A DNA stretch of 41,562 nt from contig JASBST010000034.1 in assembly GCA_030148775.1 (NCBI GenBank), forward strand, positions 1-41,562, read 5' to 3'. Below, in pieces: positions 27,260-35,213 of the stretch (its first letter is position 1; each line of letters opens with the position of its first letter). This stretch comes from Thiogranum sp. (GTDB taxonomy: Bacteria; Pseudomonadota; Gammaproteobacteria; DSM-19610). The translations under genes were made by a program, and so were the position numbers. The notes below the pieces were generated by a model. That model saw only the letters and a program-made list of their open reading frames with translations. It was not told where the DNA came from and made no database searches.

Positions 27260-27423
27260 GCGAGACACGATATCGGATCCACATGGGCTGCGGCGAACCG
27301 CTGCGCAGCCGCGGGTGGATTGTCCGTCTGCTGCGGCAGGTGCCGGCCGCCGAGGCTGTCGATAACCGGCGCGGCAGTGCGCGGACCTCGGTCGGACGCA
27401 CAGCCGCCCGGTGCAAATTATGA
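27256..27423 (+). CDS. Putative 55-residue basic protein between murC and murB
   Basis: I do not recognise this ORF. ATG 27256 overlaps the murC stop (ATGA) and has a very strong ribosome site just upstream (GGGAGAGGGAG). The stop overlaps the murB ATG 27420 (ATGA). It therefore has exactly the coupled junctions seen across this cluster. The product starts [20 protein letters not shown] and has Cys at 12 and 53, about ten Arg and no obvious helix long enough to span a membrane. If it is not a protein, the 160-nt gap between murC and murB would be the longest spacer in the mur region. Confidence 0.5.
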   Translation: MSETRYRIHMGCGEPLRSRGWIVRLLRQVPAAEAVDNRRGSARTSVGRTAARCKL

Positions 27424-28319
27424 TGGCCGTCGAATCCCGCCCGGATCTGCGTGGCGAGCTCAGCCACAACCAGCCGATGTCGGCGCACACCAGCTGGCGT
27501 GTGGGTGGCCGCGCCGAACGTTGTTACCGCCCCGCCGACCTCGACGACCTGCGTCAGTTCCTGGCCGGTCTGCCGGCGGCCGAGCCGTTGTTGTGGGTCG
27601 GACTGGGCAGCAATCTGTTGGTGCGCGACGGTGGCGTCCGCGGCACCGTCATTCTTCCTTTCGGCGGTCTGGACACGCTGGAAACGGCCGGTGAAGAACA
27701 AGTCCGCGCGGGTGCCGGCGTCAGTTGCGCCAAGGTGGCGCGTTTCGCGGTTCGTCAGGGACTCACCGGCGCGGAGTTTCTCGCCGGAATACCCGGCACC
27801 CTGGGCGGCGCGCTGTATATGAACGCCGGCGCCTTTGGCGGTGAAACCTGGTCGGTGGTCAGCGAGGTGCAGACCGTCGACCGCCAGGGCGAGCTGCACC
27901 GGCGCCGCCGTGAGGACTATCGGATCGGTTATCGCAGTGTCGTCGGCGCCGCCGAGGAATGGTTTGTCGACGCGCTGCTGTGCCTGCAGCCCGGTGACCG
28001 CGTGGCCGGGCAGGCGCGGGTGCGCGGTTTGTTACAGCAGCGCGCGGCCAGCCAGCCGACCCAGCTGCCAAGCTGCGGTTCGGTGTTTCGCAATCCGCCC
28101 GACGATTTCGCCGCCCGTCTGATCGAGGCCGCCGGTCTCAAGGGCGAACAGATCGGACAGGCGCAGGTCTCGCACAAGCACGCCAATTTTATTGTCAACC
28201 TGGGCGGGGCCCGGGCGACGGATATCGAAGCCTTGATTCGTTACGTGCAGCAACGGGTACAGGAGTGCCATGGTGTGCGCCTGGAGCCCGAAGTGCAGAT
28301 CGTCGGGGACTTTGAATGA
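27420..28319 (+). CDS. murB: UDP-N-acetylenolpyruvoylglucosamine reductase, short (type II) form
   Basis: MurB is the FAD/NADPH enzyme that reduces UDP-GlcNAc-enolpyruvate to UDP-MurNAc. The 299-residue protein has HTSWRVGGRAERCYRPADLDDL and GLGSNLLVRDGGVRG in the FAD domain, GIPGTLGGALYMNAGAFG, and PSCGSVFRNP with the catalytic serine. It lacks the extra segment of the about 340-residue E. coli enzyme, so it is the shorter type II form. ATG 27420 is chosen because it overlaps the upstream ORF; GTG 27411 and ATG 27423 are possible. Confidence 0.97.
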   Translation: MMAVESRPDLRGELSHNQPMSAHTSWRVGGRAERCYRPADLDDLRQFLAGLPAAEPLLWVGLGSNLLVRDGGVRGTVILPFGGLDTLETAGEEQVRAGAGVSCAKVARFAVRQGLTGAEFLAGIPGTLGGALYMNAGAFGGETWSVVSEVQTVDRQGELHRRRREDYRIGYRSVVGAAEEWFVDALLCLQPGDRVAGQARVRGLLQQRAASQPTQLPSCGSVFRNPPDDFAARLIEAAGLKGEQIGQAQVSHKHANFIVNLGGARATDIEALIRYVQQRVQECHGVRLEPEVQIVGDFE

Positions 28320-29260
28320 CGCCTAAGTTCGACAGCGCCGCAGCGTTCGGAAAAGTCGCCGTGTTGCTCGGCGGGCGTTCGGCGGAGCGGGAGATTTCGC
28401 TGCAAAGCGGCGCGGCGGTGGTACGGGCGCTGCGCGAGCGCGGCGTGGACGCGCATCCGCTGGACTGCGGCGCCGAGGATTTTGTCGTCCGGTTGACCGG
28501 CGGCGGTTACGCGCGCGCGTTCAACGCGCTGCACGGACGCGGTGGCGAGGACGGGGTGGTGCAGGGTCTGCTCGAGTCGCTGCGCCTGCCCTATACCGGC
28601 AGCGGGGTGTTGGGCTCGGCCCTGGCCATGGACAAGCTGCGCACCAAACAGTTGTGGCGCGGGATCGGGTTGCCGACCCCGGCCTTCCGCCGCCTGAAAT
28701 CCGGCGACGATCTTGCCCCGGCCGCGCAGGAGATCGGCTTCCCCATGATACTGAAGCCGGTTCACGAAGGTTCCAGCATCGGCATGACCCGGGTCGGGCA
28801 CGAACGCGAGCTGGAGTCGGCCTGGCGCACGGCCGCGCGCTTCGATCGCGAGGTGTTGGCCGAACGCTGGGTGACCGGTGCCGAGTATACCGCCGCGATC
28901 GTAGGCGACACGGCGCTGCCGCTGATCCGGCTGGAAACCCCGCGCGCTTTTTACGATTACGAGGCCAAGTACCAGGCCGACGATACGCGCTATCACTGCC
29001 CCTGCGGACTGCCGGCGCAACAGGAGGCCGACTTGCAGGCACTGTGCCGGGAGGCGTTTCTCGCTGTTGCCGCCAGTGGCTGGGGACGGGTGGATTTCAT
29101 GCTCGACGACCAGGCCCGGCCCTGGTTGATCGAGGTTAACACGGTGCCCGGCATGACCGACCACAGCCTGGTGCCGATGGCCGCGCGCGCGCACGGCTGG
29201 GATATGCCGGAGTTGGTGTGGCGGCTGCTGCAGACCAGTGCGGCCGGGGTGAACGGATGA
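28316..29260 (+). CDS. ddl: D-alanine--D-alanine ligase
   Basis: Ddl joins two D-alanines for MurF. The 314-residue ATP-grasp protein has VAVLLGGRSAEREISLQSG at the N-terminus, NALHGRGGEDGVVQGLLE, PYTGSGVLGSALAMDKLRTK, and the C-terminal WGRVDFMLDDQARPWLIEVNTVPGMTDHSLVPMAA. It overlaps murB and ftsQ by four bases each. Placement between murB and ftsQ is like ddlB of E. coli. Confidence 0.98.
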   Translation: MTPKFDSAAAFGKVAVLLGGRSAEREISLQSGAAVVRALRERGVDAHPLDCGAEDFVVRLTGGGYARAFNALHGRGGEDGVVQGLLESLRLPYTGSGVLGSALAMDKLRTKQLWRGIGLPTPAFRRLKSGDDLAPAAQEIGFPMILKPVHEGSSIGMTRVGHERELESAWRTAARFDREVLAERWVTGAEYTAAIVGDTALPLIRLETPRAFYDYEAKYQADDTRYHCPCGLPAQQEADLQALCREAFLAVAASGWGRVDFMLDDQARPWLIEVNTVPGMTDHSLVPMAARAHGWDMPELVWRLLQTSAAGVNG

Positions 29261-30030
29261 TCAGCAAACGCAAAGGCCAGGCGCGCCGCAGGCAGCCCTT
29301 CAAACCGAGTTTCGGCTGGCTCAGGCCGGCGCTGGCGGCGCTGACCGTGGCGGGCAGCGCGCTGGGCCTGACGCTGATGTCGGAATGGATGCACGATCCG
29401 CAGGCCTGGCCGGTCAAGCGCGTGCACATCGAGGGCAAATTCCAGCACCTGCACAAAGCGCAGATACGGGCGGTGGCTGCTGCTCCCGCGGCCGCCGGCT
29501 TTTTCGTCGTCGACGTCGGCGACCTGCAGGCGCGCCTGCAGGCACTGGCCTGGGTCGATCAGGTATCGGTACGCCGCATCTGGCCGGACGAACTCGACAT
29601 TCAGGTACGCGAACAGCGGCCGGTGGCGCGTTGGGGCGCGGCAAGCTTCATCAACGCGCGGGCGGAGGTTTTCACCCCCGATACGCCGGTGCTGCTGGAC
29701 GATCTGCCGGCGCTCGACGGACCCGAGGGCAATCAGCTGCGTGTGCTGGAAATGCACTATCGCCTGCAGGCGTTGCTGCGTCCGTTGCAGCTCGATGTCA
29801 GCGCCATCACCCTGACGGCGCGTCGCGCCTGGCGCCTGCGTCTGAACAACGGGCTGCGACTGGAAGTGGGACGGCGTGATCCGCTGCAGCGGGTGGCGCG
29901 CTTCGTGCGCGTTTATCCGGCGATTCTGGCCAGCGGCGCTGGCGAATTGACCAGCGTGGACCTGCGTTACAGCAACGGCTTTGCGGTTCGATGGAACCGC
30001 GCCAAGACGACCACCCAACAGACCGGATAA
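29257..30030 (+). CDS. ftsQ: Cell division protein FtsQ
   Basis: FtsQ is a bitopic divisome protein that recruits FtsL and FtsB. The 257-residue product has a basic cytoplasmic tail (MISKRKGQARRRQPFKP), one transmembrane helix around residues 24-42 (ALAALTVAGSALGLTLM), a POTRA domain starting WPVKRVHIEGKFQHLHKAQIRAV, and the beta domain with RIWPDELDIQVREQRPVARWG. The frame runs upstream into ddl, but ATG 29257 overlaps the ddl stop and gives normal length. ftsA follows after 15 nt. Confidence 0.95.
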   Translation: MISKRKGQARRRQPFKPSFGWLRPALAALTVAGSALGLTLMSEWMHDPQAWPVKRVHIEGKFQHLHKAQIRAVAAAPAAAGFFVVDVGDLQARLQALAWVDQVSVRRIWPDELDIQVREQRPVARWGAASFINARAEVFTPDTPVLLDDLPALDGPEGNQLRVLEMHYRLQALLRPLQLDVSAITLTARRAWRLRLNNGLRLEVGRRDPLQRVARFVRVYPAILASGAGELTSVDLRYSNGFAVRWNRAKTTTQQTG

Positions 30031-30045
30031 TCCGGCACGAGCGGC

Positions 30046-31281
30046 ATGGCAAAGAAACTGGAAAAAAACATGATAGTCGGCCTGGACATCGGTACCTCCA
30101 AGGTGGTGGCGATCGTCGGCGAAATCGCGCCCGATGGCGGCATCGAAATTATCGGCATCGGATCGCACCCGTCCAAAGGGCTGAAAAAGGGCGTGGTGGT
30201 GAACATCGAATCCACCGTGCATTCCATCCAGCGGGCGGTGGAAGAGGCCGAACTGATGGCGGGCTGCCAGATCCACTCCGTCTACGCCGGCATCGCCGGC
30301 AGCCACATACGCAGCCTGAACTCGCACGGCATCGTGGCGATACGCGACAAGGAGGTCACACCGGGCGACGTCGAGCGGGTGATCGACGCGGCGCGCGCGG
30401 TGGCGATACCGGCGGACCAGAAAATCCTGCACATCCTGCCGCAGGAGTTCGTCATCGACGACCAGGACGGCATCCGCGAACCAGTGGGGATGTGCGGCGT
30501 GCGCCTCGAAGCCAAGGTGCATATGGTCACCGGCGCGGTGAGCGCCGCGCAGAACATCGTCAAATGCGTGCGCCGCTGTGGCCTGGAAGTCGACGACATC
30601 ATCCTGGAACAGCTGGCCTCGAGCTACTCGGTGTTGACCGACGATGAAAAAGATCTGGGTGTCTGTCTGGTCGACATCGGCGGCGGCACCACCGACATCG
30701 CGGTCTTCACCGAAGGTTCGATCCGGCACACCGCCGTGATTCCCATCGCCGGCGACCAGGTGACCAACGATATCGCGGTGGCGCTGCGTACCCCGACGCA
30801 GTACGCCGAGGAAATCAAGATCAAGTACGCCTGCGCGCTCACCCAGTTGGCCGCGCGCGACGAGAGTATCGAAGTGCCGAGCGTGGGCGAGCGCCCGCCG
30901 CGGCGGCTGGCGCGCCAGACGCTGGCCGAAGTGGTCGAGCCGCGTTACGAGGAGCTGCTGACATTGGTGCAGGCGGAGCTGCGCCGCAGCGGATTCGAAG
31001 ACCTGATCGCCGCCGGCATCGTGCTCACCGGCGGCAGCTCCAAAATCGAGGGGCTGGTGGATCTGGCGGAGGAAATATTTCACATGCCGGTGCGCCTGGG
31101 CGCGCCGCAGAGTGTTATGGGGCTTGTGGATGTGGTACGCAATCCGATTTACGCAACCGGCGTTGGCCTGTTGCTGTTCGGTAGTCAGAACCGCGTGCAG
31201 CGGGCCTTTGATGCGGACTTCGGGCGAGGCGTGCGCGGAGTCTGGGAACGGATGAAGAGCTGGTTTCAGGGAAATTTTTGA
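30046..31281 (+). CDS. ftsA: Cell division protein FtsA
   Basis: FtsA is an actin-fold ATPase that tethers FtsZ to the membrane. The 411 residues include the phosphate-1 loop MIVGLDIGTSKVVAIVGE, the phosphate-2 motif CLVDIGGGTTDIAVF, and GIVLTGGSSKIEGLVDLAEEIF. The C-terminal amphipathic helix RGVWERMKSWFQGNF is the membrane anchor. It lies between ftsQ and ftsZ, with a 24-nt gap to ftsZ. Confidence 0.98.
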   Translation: MAKKLEKNMIVGLDIGTSKVVAIVGEIAPDGGIEIIGIGSHPSKGLKKGVVVNIESTVHSIQRAVEEAELMAGCQIHSVYAGIAGSHIRSLNSHGIVAIRDKEVTPGDVERVIDAARAVAIPADQKILHILPQEFVIDDQDGIREPVGMCGVRLEAKVHMVTGAVSAAQNIVKCVRRCGLEVDDIILEQLASSYSVLTDDEKDLGVCLVDIGGGTTDIAVFTEGSIRHTAVIPIAGDQVTNDIAVALRTPTQYAEEIKIKYACALTQLAARDESIEVPSVGERPPRRLARQTLAEVVEPRYEELLTLVQAELRRSGFEDLIAAGIVLTGGSSKIEGLVDLAEEIFHMPVRLGAPQSVMGLVDVVRNPIYATGVGLLLFGSQNRVQRAFDADFGRGVRGVWERMKSWFQGNF

Positions 31282-31305
31282 ATACATACGAGAGGAGAAG
31301 TCGTT

Positions 31306-32463
31306 ATGTTTGAACTGATGGATTCGTACAGTCAGAACGCGGTGATCAAGGTTCTGGGCGTGGGCGGCGGCGGCGGTAACGCCGTGCAGCACATGGTCGA
31401 GGCCGACATCGAAGGGGTGGAGTTCATCTGCGCCAACACCGATGCGCAGGCGCTTACCAGCATGAACTCGCGCACCACGCTGCAACTGGGCAGCAGTATC
31501 ACCAAGGGCCTGGGCGCGGGCGCTAACCCGGATATCGGCCGCCAGGCGGCGATGGAGGACCGGGACCGCATCCACGAAGTGATCGCCGGCGCGGACATGT
31601 TGTTCATCACCGCCGGCATGGGCGGCGGCACCGGCACCGGCGCGGCGCCGGTGGTGGCGCAGGTCGCCAAGGAGCTGGGGATTCTCACCGTCGCGGTGGT
31701 GACCAAGCCGTTCCCGTTCGAAGGCGGGAAACGCGGCGCCGTGGCCGAACGCGGGCTGAAGGAGCTGGGCCAGTATGTCGATTCGTTGATCACCATTCCG
31801 AACGAGAAGCTGCTGTCGGTGCTGGGCAAGGATGTCAGCCTGCTGAGCGCCTTCAAGGCCGCCAACAATGTGTTGCAGGGCGCGGTACAGGGCATCGCCG
31901 AACTGATCACGCGTCCCGGCCTGATCAATGTCGACTTTGCCGACGTGCGTACGGTGATGTCGGAGATGGGAATGGCGATGATGGGAACCGGTGTTTCCTC
32001 GGGTCAGGACCGCGCCCGCGAGGCGGCCGAGGCGGCGGTGCACAGCCCGCTGCTGGAAGACATCGATCTGATGGGCGCGCACGGCATTCTGGTCAACGTG
32101 ACCGCCGGGCTGGATCTGTCGATCGGTGAATTCGAGGAAGTCGGCAACACGGTGAAAGAGTTCGCCTCGCGCGACGCCACCGTGGTGGTCGGCACCGTGA
32201 TCGATCCGGACATGCACGACGAGCTGCGGGTGACGGTGGTGGCCACCGGTCTGGGCAACGGCTCCCACGAGGCCGAGGAACCGACGCCGGAGCCGCTGCA
32301 ACTGGTGCAGCGCAAACGCAGCGGTGAGGTGAACTACGCCGAGCTCGACCGCCCGGCCGTGATCCGCAATCGCGCCGCGGGCGATCCGCTGCCGCCGCCG
32401 GCCGTGTCCGACGACATGGACTACCTCGACATACCGGCGTTCCTGCGACGGCAGGCGGACTGA
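31306..32463 (+). CDS. ftsZ: Cell division GTPase FtsZ
   Basis: FtsZ is the tubulin homologue that forms the Z ring. The 385 residues include VGGGGGNAVQHMV, the tubulin signature GGGTGTGAAPVVA, and the T7 synergy loop NVTAGLDLSIGEFEE. A short linker leads to the conserved C-terminal peptide DYLDIPAFLRRQAD, which binds FtsA and ZipA. The ribosome site GAGAGGAGAAG before ATG 31306 is strong, which fits the high level of FtsZ needed. It is the last dcw gene here. Confidence 0.99.
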   Translation: MFELMDSYSQNAVIKVLGVGGGGGNAVQHMVEADIEGVEFICANTDAQALTSMNSRTTLQLGSSITKGLGAGANPDIGRQAAMEDRDRIHEVIAGADMLFITAGMGGGTGTGAAPVVAQVAKELGILTVAVVTKPFPFEGGKRGAVAERGLKELGQYVDSLITIPNEKLLSVLGKDVSLLSAFKAANNVLQGAVQGIAELITRPGLINVDFADVRTVMSEMGMAMMGTGVSSGQDRAREAAEAAVHSPLLEDIDLMGAHGILVNVTAGLDLSIGEFEEVGNTVKEFASRDATVVVGTVIDPDMHDELRVTVVATGLGNGSHEAEEPTPEPLQLVQRKRSGEVNYAELDRPAVIRNRAAGDPLPPPAVSDDMDYLDIPAFLRRQAD

Positions 32464-32528
32464 CGCCGGCGCGCCGCCGCAAGGCGTCGATAGCGGCCGT
32501 TTTGACGGCTCGATCAGGCGCGCTGGCG

Positions 32529-32558
32529 TTGGCGCCGGTAGGCACGGGCTGGCATAAT
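32529..32558 (+). promoter_or_regulatory. Possible lpxC promoter
   Basis: TTGGCG (32529-32534) and CATAAT (32553-32558) are 18 nt apart in the 230-nt ftsZ-lpxC gap. A GGAGG-like element at 32572-32576 precedes no ORF of note. Separate expression of lpxC from the dcw transcript would fit. Confidence 0.4.
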
Positions 32559-32599
32559 CGTCAGCTGGTCTGGAGGAAAATAACGACTGGCCCGATAGG

Positions 32600-32632
32600 A
32601 CAGGCGCTTACGGTTTGGGGGCGAGCGCCTGT
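32600..32632 (+). repeat. Inverted repeat in the lpxC leader
   Basis: ACAGGCGCT (32600-32608) and AGCGCCTGT (32624-32632) form a perfect 9-bp stem with a 15-nt G-rich loop. No T-run follows, so it is not a terminator. It would lie in the 5' leader of lpxC, about 60 nt before the start codon, and could affect translation or be a protein-binding site. The rest of the gap holds no gene. Confidence 0.55.
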
Positions 32633-32693
32633 GCATCCGTGCCTGAGGGTACGGCAGCGACGATGGGCTGGCGCTAGAGGCGTCTATAACTAA

Positions 32694-33608
32694 ATGATTT
32701 ATCAAAGAACCTTGCGTAATATCATGCGTGCGAAGGGGGTCGGTCTGCATACGGGGGAGCAGGTCTGCCTGACATTGAGGCCGGCGCCACCGGATACCGG
32801 AATCGTTTTTCGGCGTGTCGATCTGCAACCGCCGGTGGATATCCCGGCCCGTCTGGAATATGTCGCCGACACACGCCTGTCGACCGCCCTCGGGCGCGAC
32901 GGTGTGCGTATCTCCACGGTCGAGCACCTGCTGTCGGCTTTCTCCGGTCTGGGTATCGACAACGCGGTGGTCGAACTCAGCGCCAGCGAAGTACCGATCA
33001 TGGACGGTAGCGCCGGACCGTTCGTTTTTCTGATTCAGTCCGCCGGCGTGGAAACCCAAGCGGCGGCGAAGCGTTTTCTGCGCATCCGTCGCAGTGTCGA
33101 GGTTCACGAGGGTGACAAGTGGGCGCGGTTCACGCCCCACGAAGGTTTCAAGGTGGGTTTTACCATCGATTTCAAGCATCCCATGTTCAAGGACCGCTGT
33201 TGCCACGCCCAGATCGATTTTGCCCGCACCTCGTTCGTGCGCGAAGTCAGCCGCGCCCGTACCTTCGGTTTCATGCGGGATATCGAAAAGCTGCGTGAGG
33301 ACCGACTGGCCCTGGGCGGAAGCCTGGACAATGCGGTGGTGCTGGACGACTACCGGGTGGTCAACGAGGACGGCCTGCGCTACGAGGACGAGTTCGTCAA
33401 ACACAAAGTGCTGGATGCCGTCGGTGACCTGTATCTGCTGGGCCACAGCCTGATCGGGGCGTTTTCCGGCCACAAATCCGGGCACGCCCTCAACAACCTG
33501 CTACTGCGAACGCTGCTGCGCGAAACTGACGCCTGGGAGATCATGACGTTCGACGACCCCGTCAGCGCGCCGGCCTGGTTGACTCAACCGGCCGCACTCT
33601 CCATCTGA
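32694..33608 (+). CDS. lpxC: UDP-3-O-acyl-GlcNAc deacetylase LpxC
   Basis: LpxC is the zinc hydrolase that commits UDP-3-O-acyl-GlcNAc to lipid A synthesis. The 304-residue protein opens [21 protein letters not shown], as usual. Zinc ligands are His78 (VEHLLSAF), His237 and Asp241 ([10 protein letters not shown]), and His264 ([11 protein letters not shown]) is the catalytic histidine. Length is one residue below E. coli. It lies after ftsZ and is convergent with dciA. No clear Shine-Dalgarno precedes ATG 32694, so the leader hairpin may matter. Confidence 0.98.
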   Translation: MIYQRTLRNIMRAKGVGLHTGEQVCLTLRPAPPDTGIVFRRVDLQPPVDIPARLEYVADTRLSTALGRDGVRISTVEHLLSAFSGLGIDNAVVELSASEVPIMDGSAGPFVFLIQSAGVETQAAAKRFLRIRRSVEVHEGDKWARFTPHEGFKVGFTIDFKHPMFKDRCCHAQIDFARTSFVREVSRARTFGFMRDIEKLREDRLALGGSLDNAVVLDDYRVVNEDGLRYEDEFVKHKVLDAVGDLYLLGHSLIGAFSGHKSGHALNNLLLRTLLRETDAWEIMTFDDPVSAPAWLTQPAALSI

Positions 33609-33625
33609 TAGCGACATCAAACGAC

Positions 33626-34066
33626 TCAAACTTCGCGGGTTTTTGCCGCTAACCGCATCAGGGCTTCCTGCAGCGGCGGGTGATCGATGGTCCGCGCGGT
33701 TTGCGCCAGCAGCGTTGCGCTAGACCCCGACAGAGTCAGGGGCGATGTTTTAACTCTTTGAGTTTCAACAGTTTCTGCTCGGACTTTCAGCGCGATCCGG
33801 GTGACTTTGAGAGAATGCCGGCGGCGCAGTTGCTGGATCAGGTCCGCGCCGGCGAAACGCAGGCGGTTTGCCCAGACCGGGGAGGCGGCGGCGAGAACCA
33901 GGGTTTCGTTTTTGACGTTCAGCGCCTTACAATGCGCAGCAAGTTCGGTGGGCAGGAGCTGCCGGACCGCCTTTTCCAGCCGTGCCAGCTTGCGCGCCCG
34001 TTCGAGGACCGGCAGCGCGGCCTGTTCGAGAATCTGCGAGCAGGAATAAACAGTCTTGTTACGCAT
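33626..34066 (-). CDS. dciA: Replicative helicase loader DciA (DUF721)
   Basis: DciA is the ancestral loader of the DnaB helicase in bacteria that lack DnaC. The 146-residue product has an N-terminal KH-like DUF721 domain (LARLEKAVRQLLPTELAAHCKALNVKNETLVLAAASPVWANRLRFAGADLIQQL) and a disordered C-terminal part (from about residue 100). The position between lpxC and the M23 peptidase gene, on the opposite strand, is the same as in Pseudomonas. Its stop lies 17 nt from the lpxC stop, and its start is 34 nt from the M23 gene start. Confidence 0.9.
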   Translation of the reverse strand: MRNKTVYSCSQILEQAALPVLERARKLARLEKAVRQLLPTELAAHCKALNVKNETLVLAAASPVWANRLRFAGADLIQQLRRRHSLKVTRIALKVRAETVETQRVKTSPLTLSGSSATLLAQTARTIDHPPLQEALMRLAAKTREV

Positions 34067-34100
34067 CTGAATCAGCGGAGTAAAGGAACAACAGCAGCCT

Positions 34101-35048
34101 ATGAAATTTTTACTCTACACCACCACCTACGGTAAGTCAGGCAGTATTCAGCTGCAACGGCCGGTTTTCTGGATACCGGCGCTGCTGGGCGTATGCGGCC
34201 TGCTGCTGGGGGCCGGACAGGTGGGCTACCTGCTGGCCGGCGCCGGCGCGGCGGATGCGACGGGAGCTCACGCGGGTGATCTGGCCTGGCAGAGTGCCCT
34301 GAAGGAACAGCGCCAGGAGCTGGTGCGGGCGCGCGATGCCGCGCAGAACCAGCTGAACGCGCTGGCGGTGCGGCTGGGGCAGATGCAGGGGCAGATGCTG
34401 CGGGTCGAGGCACTGGGGCAGCGACTGGCCGAGAAGGCCAATCTGGATAAGTCCGAATTCGATTTCGATCAGTTGCCGGCACGCGGCGGCCCCGCCGAGC
34501 CGGGGACCGAGGAGCAGATGGGTGGTGTGGATTTCATGCACGCGCTGGACGATCTGGCGCTGCAGCTCGACGACCGGGCGCGACAATTGGAGGTCTTGGA
34601 GCAGGTGCTCAGTCAGCGGCAACTGAAGCATGCCATGTCGCCCGCGGGGCGCCCCATCCGCAAAGGCTGGCTGTCCTCGTATTTCGGCAAGCGTACCGAC
34701 CCGTTCAACGGCCGGCAGGAAATGCACAAAGGGGTCGATTTCGCCGGTCAGGCCGGCAGCGACGTGCTGGCCACCGCCGCCGGCGTGGTCACCTGGGCCG
34801 GCAAGCGCTACGGCTATGGCAATCTGGTGGAAATCAACCACGGCAGCGGCATCTCCACCCGCTACGGCCATTGCGAGAAGATTCTGGTGAAGGTGGGGCA
34901 GCGGGTCAAACAGGGCGAAACCATCGCTCTGATGGGTTCCACCGGCCGCTCCACCGGGCCTCATGTGCATTATGAGGTGTTGAAAAACGGCCGCCAGATC
35001 AATCCGGCGCGTTATGTGCAAGCGGGCCGCCAGCCGGCCGGCGGCTGA
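34101..35048 (+). CDS. M23 family (LytM-type) peptidoglycan endopeptidase
   Basis: This is a predicted membrane-anchored zinc endopeptidase that cuts peptide crosslinks in peptidoglycan. The 315-residue protein has an N-terminal transmembrane helix (FWIPALLGVCGLLLGAGQVGYLLAGA) and a coiled coil of about 80 residues (LKEQRQELVRARDAAQNQLNALAVRLGQMQ...). The LytM domain at the end carries His209 and Asp213 (HKGVDFAG) and His290 (HVHYE) as zinc ligands. All are present, so it is likely active rather than an EnvC-like activator. It sits between dciA and secA, as in Pseudomonas. Confidence 0.93.
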   Translation: MKFLLYTTTYGKSGSIQLQRPVFWIPALLGVCGLLLGAGQVGYLLAGAGAADATGAHAGDLAWQSALKEQRQELVRARDAAQNQLNALAVRLGQMQGQMLRVEALGQRLAEKANLDKSEFDFDQLPARGGPAEPGTEEQMGGVDFMHALDDLALQLDDRARQLEVLEQVLSQRQLKHAMSPAGRPIRKGWLSSYFGKRTDPFNGRQEMHKGVDFAGQAGSDVLATAAGVVTWAGKRYGYGNLVEINHGSGISTRYGHCEKILVKVGQRVKQGETIALMGSTGRSTGPHVHYEVLKNGRQINPARYVQAGRQPAGG

Positions 35049-35050
35049 AC

Positions 35051-35082
35051 TAACGATTCGTTAACGCTTTTCGTTAACGCTT
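35051..35082 (+). repeat. Palindrome and 13-bp tandem repeat upstream of secA
   Basis: TAACGA-T-TCGTTA (35051-35063) is a perfect 13-bp dyad. It overlaps two adjacent copies of TTCGTTAACGCTT (35057-35069 and 35070-35082), each containing the palindrome CGTTAACG. They lie directly after the M23 stop and 130 nt before secA. Operator function is possible. The remaining gap to 35213 shows no gene and no convincing promoter; a TATCAT at 35162-35167 lacks a good -35. Confidence 0.6.
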
Positions 35083-35213
35083 TACCCGGCCACGCGTCAG
35101 CCTTCTGTCGCCGGCGGGCGGTTTCGCTGCGTAAAGATCTGTTACGCCGCCGCATATCAGGTATCATGCCGTCTTCCTGTAAGCGCACATAAACTGATTT
35201 CTCACGACAAGCT

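Noticed and set aside
28993..32301. Very long open frame on the minus strand opposite ddl, ftsQ, ftsA and ftsZ (about 1100 codons).
   Set aside because: It lies antisense to four certain genes, its translation is low-complexity and rich in His/Arg/Gln, and such frames are common opposite GC-rich genes. The same holds for the roughly 1200-codon frame at 36069-39650 opposite secA and argJ.
32464..32530. Terminator after ftsZ (GACGCC/GGCGTC and GCCG/CGGC repeats).
   Set aside because: Stems are short with large loops and no T-run follows.
35049..35213. A SecM-like arrest peptide upstream of secA.
   Set aside because: No ORF with a signal sequence and arrest motif fits in this 165-nt gap; the gene before it encodes an M23 peptidase.
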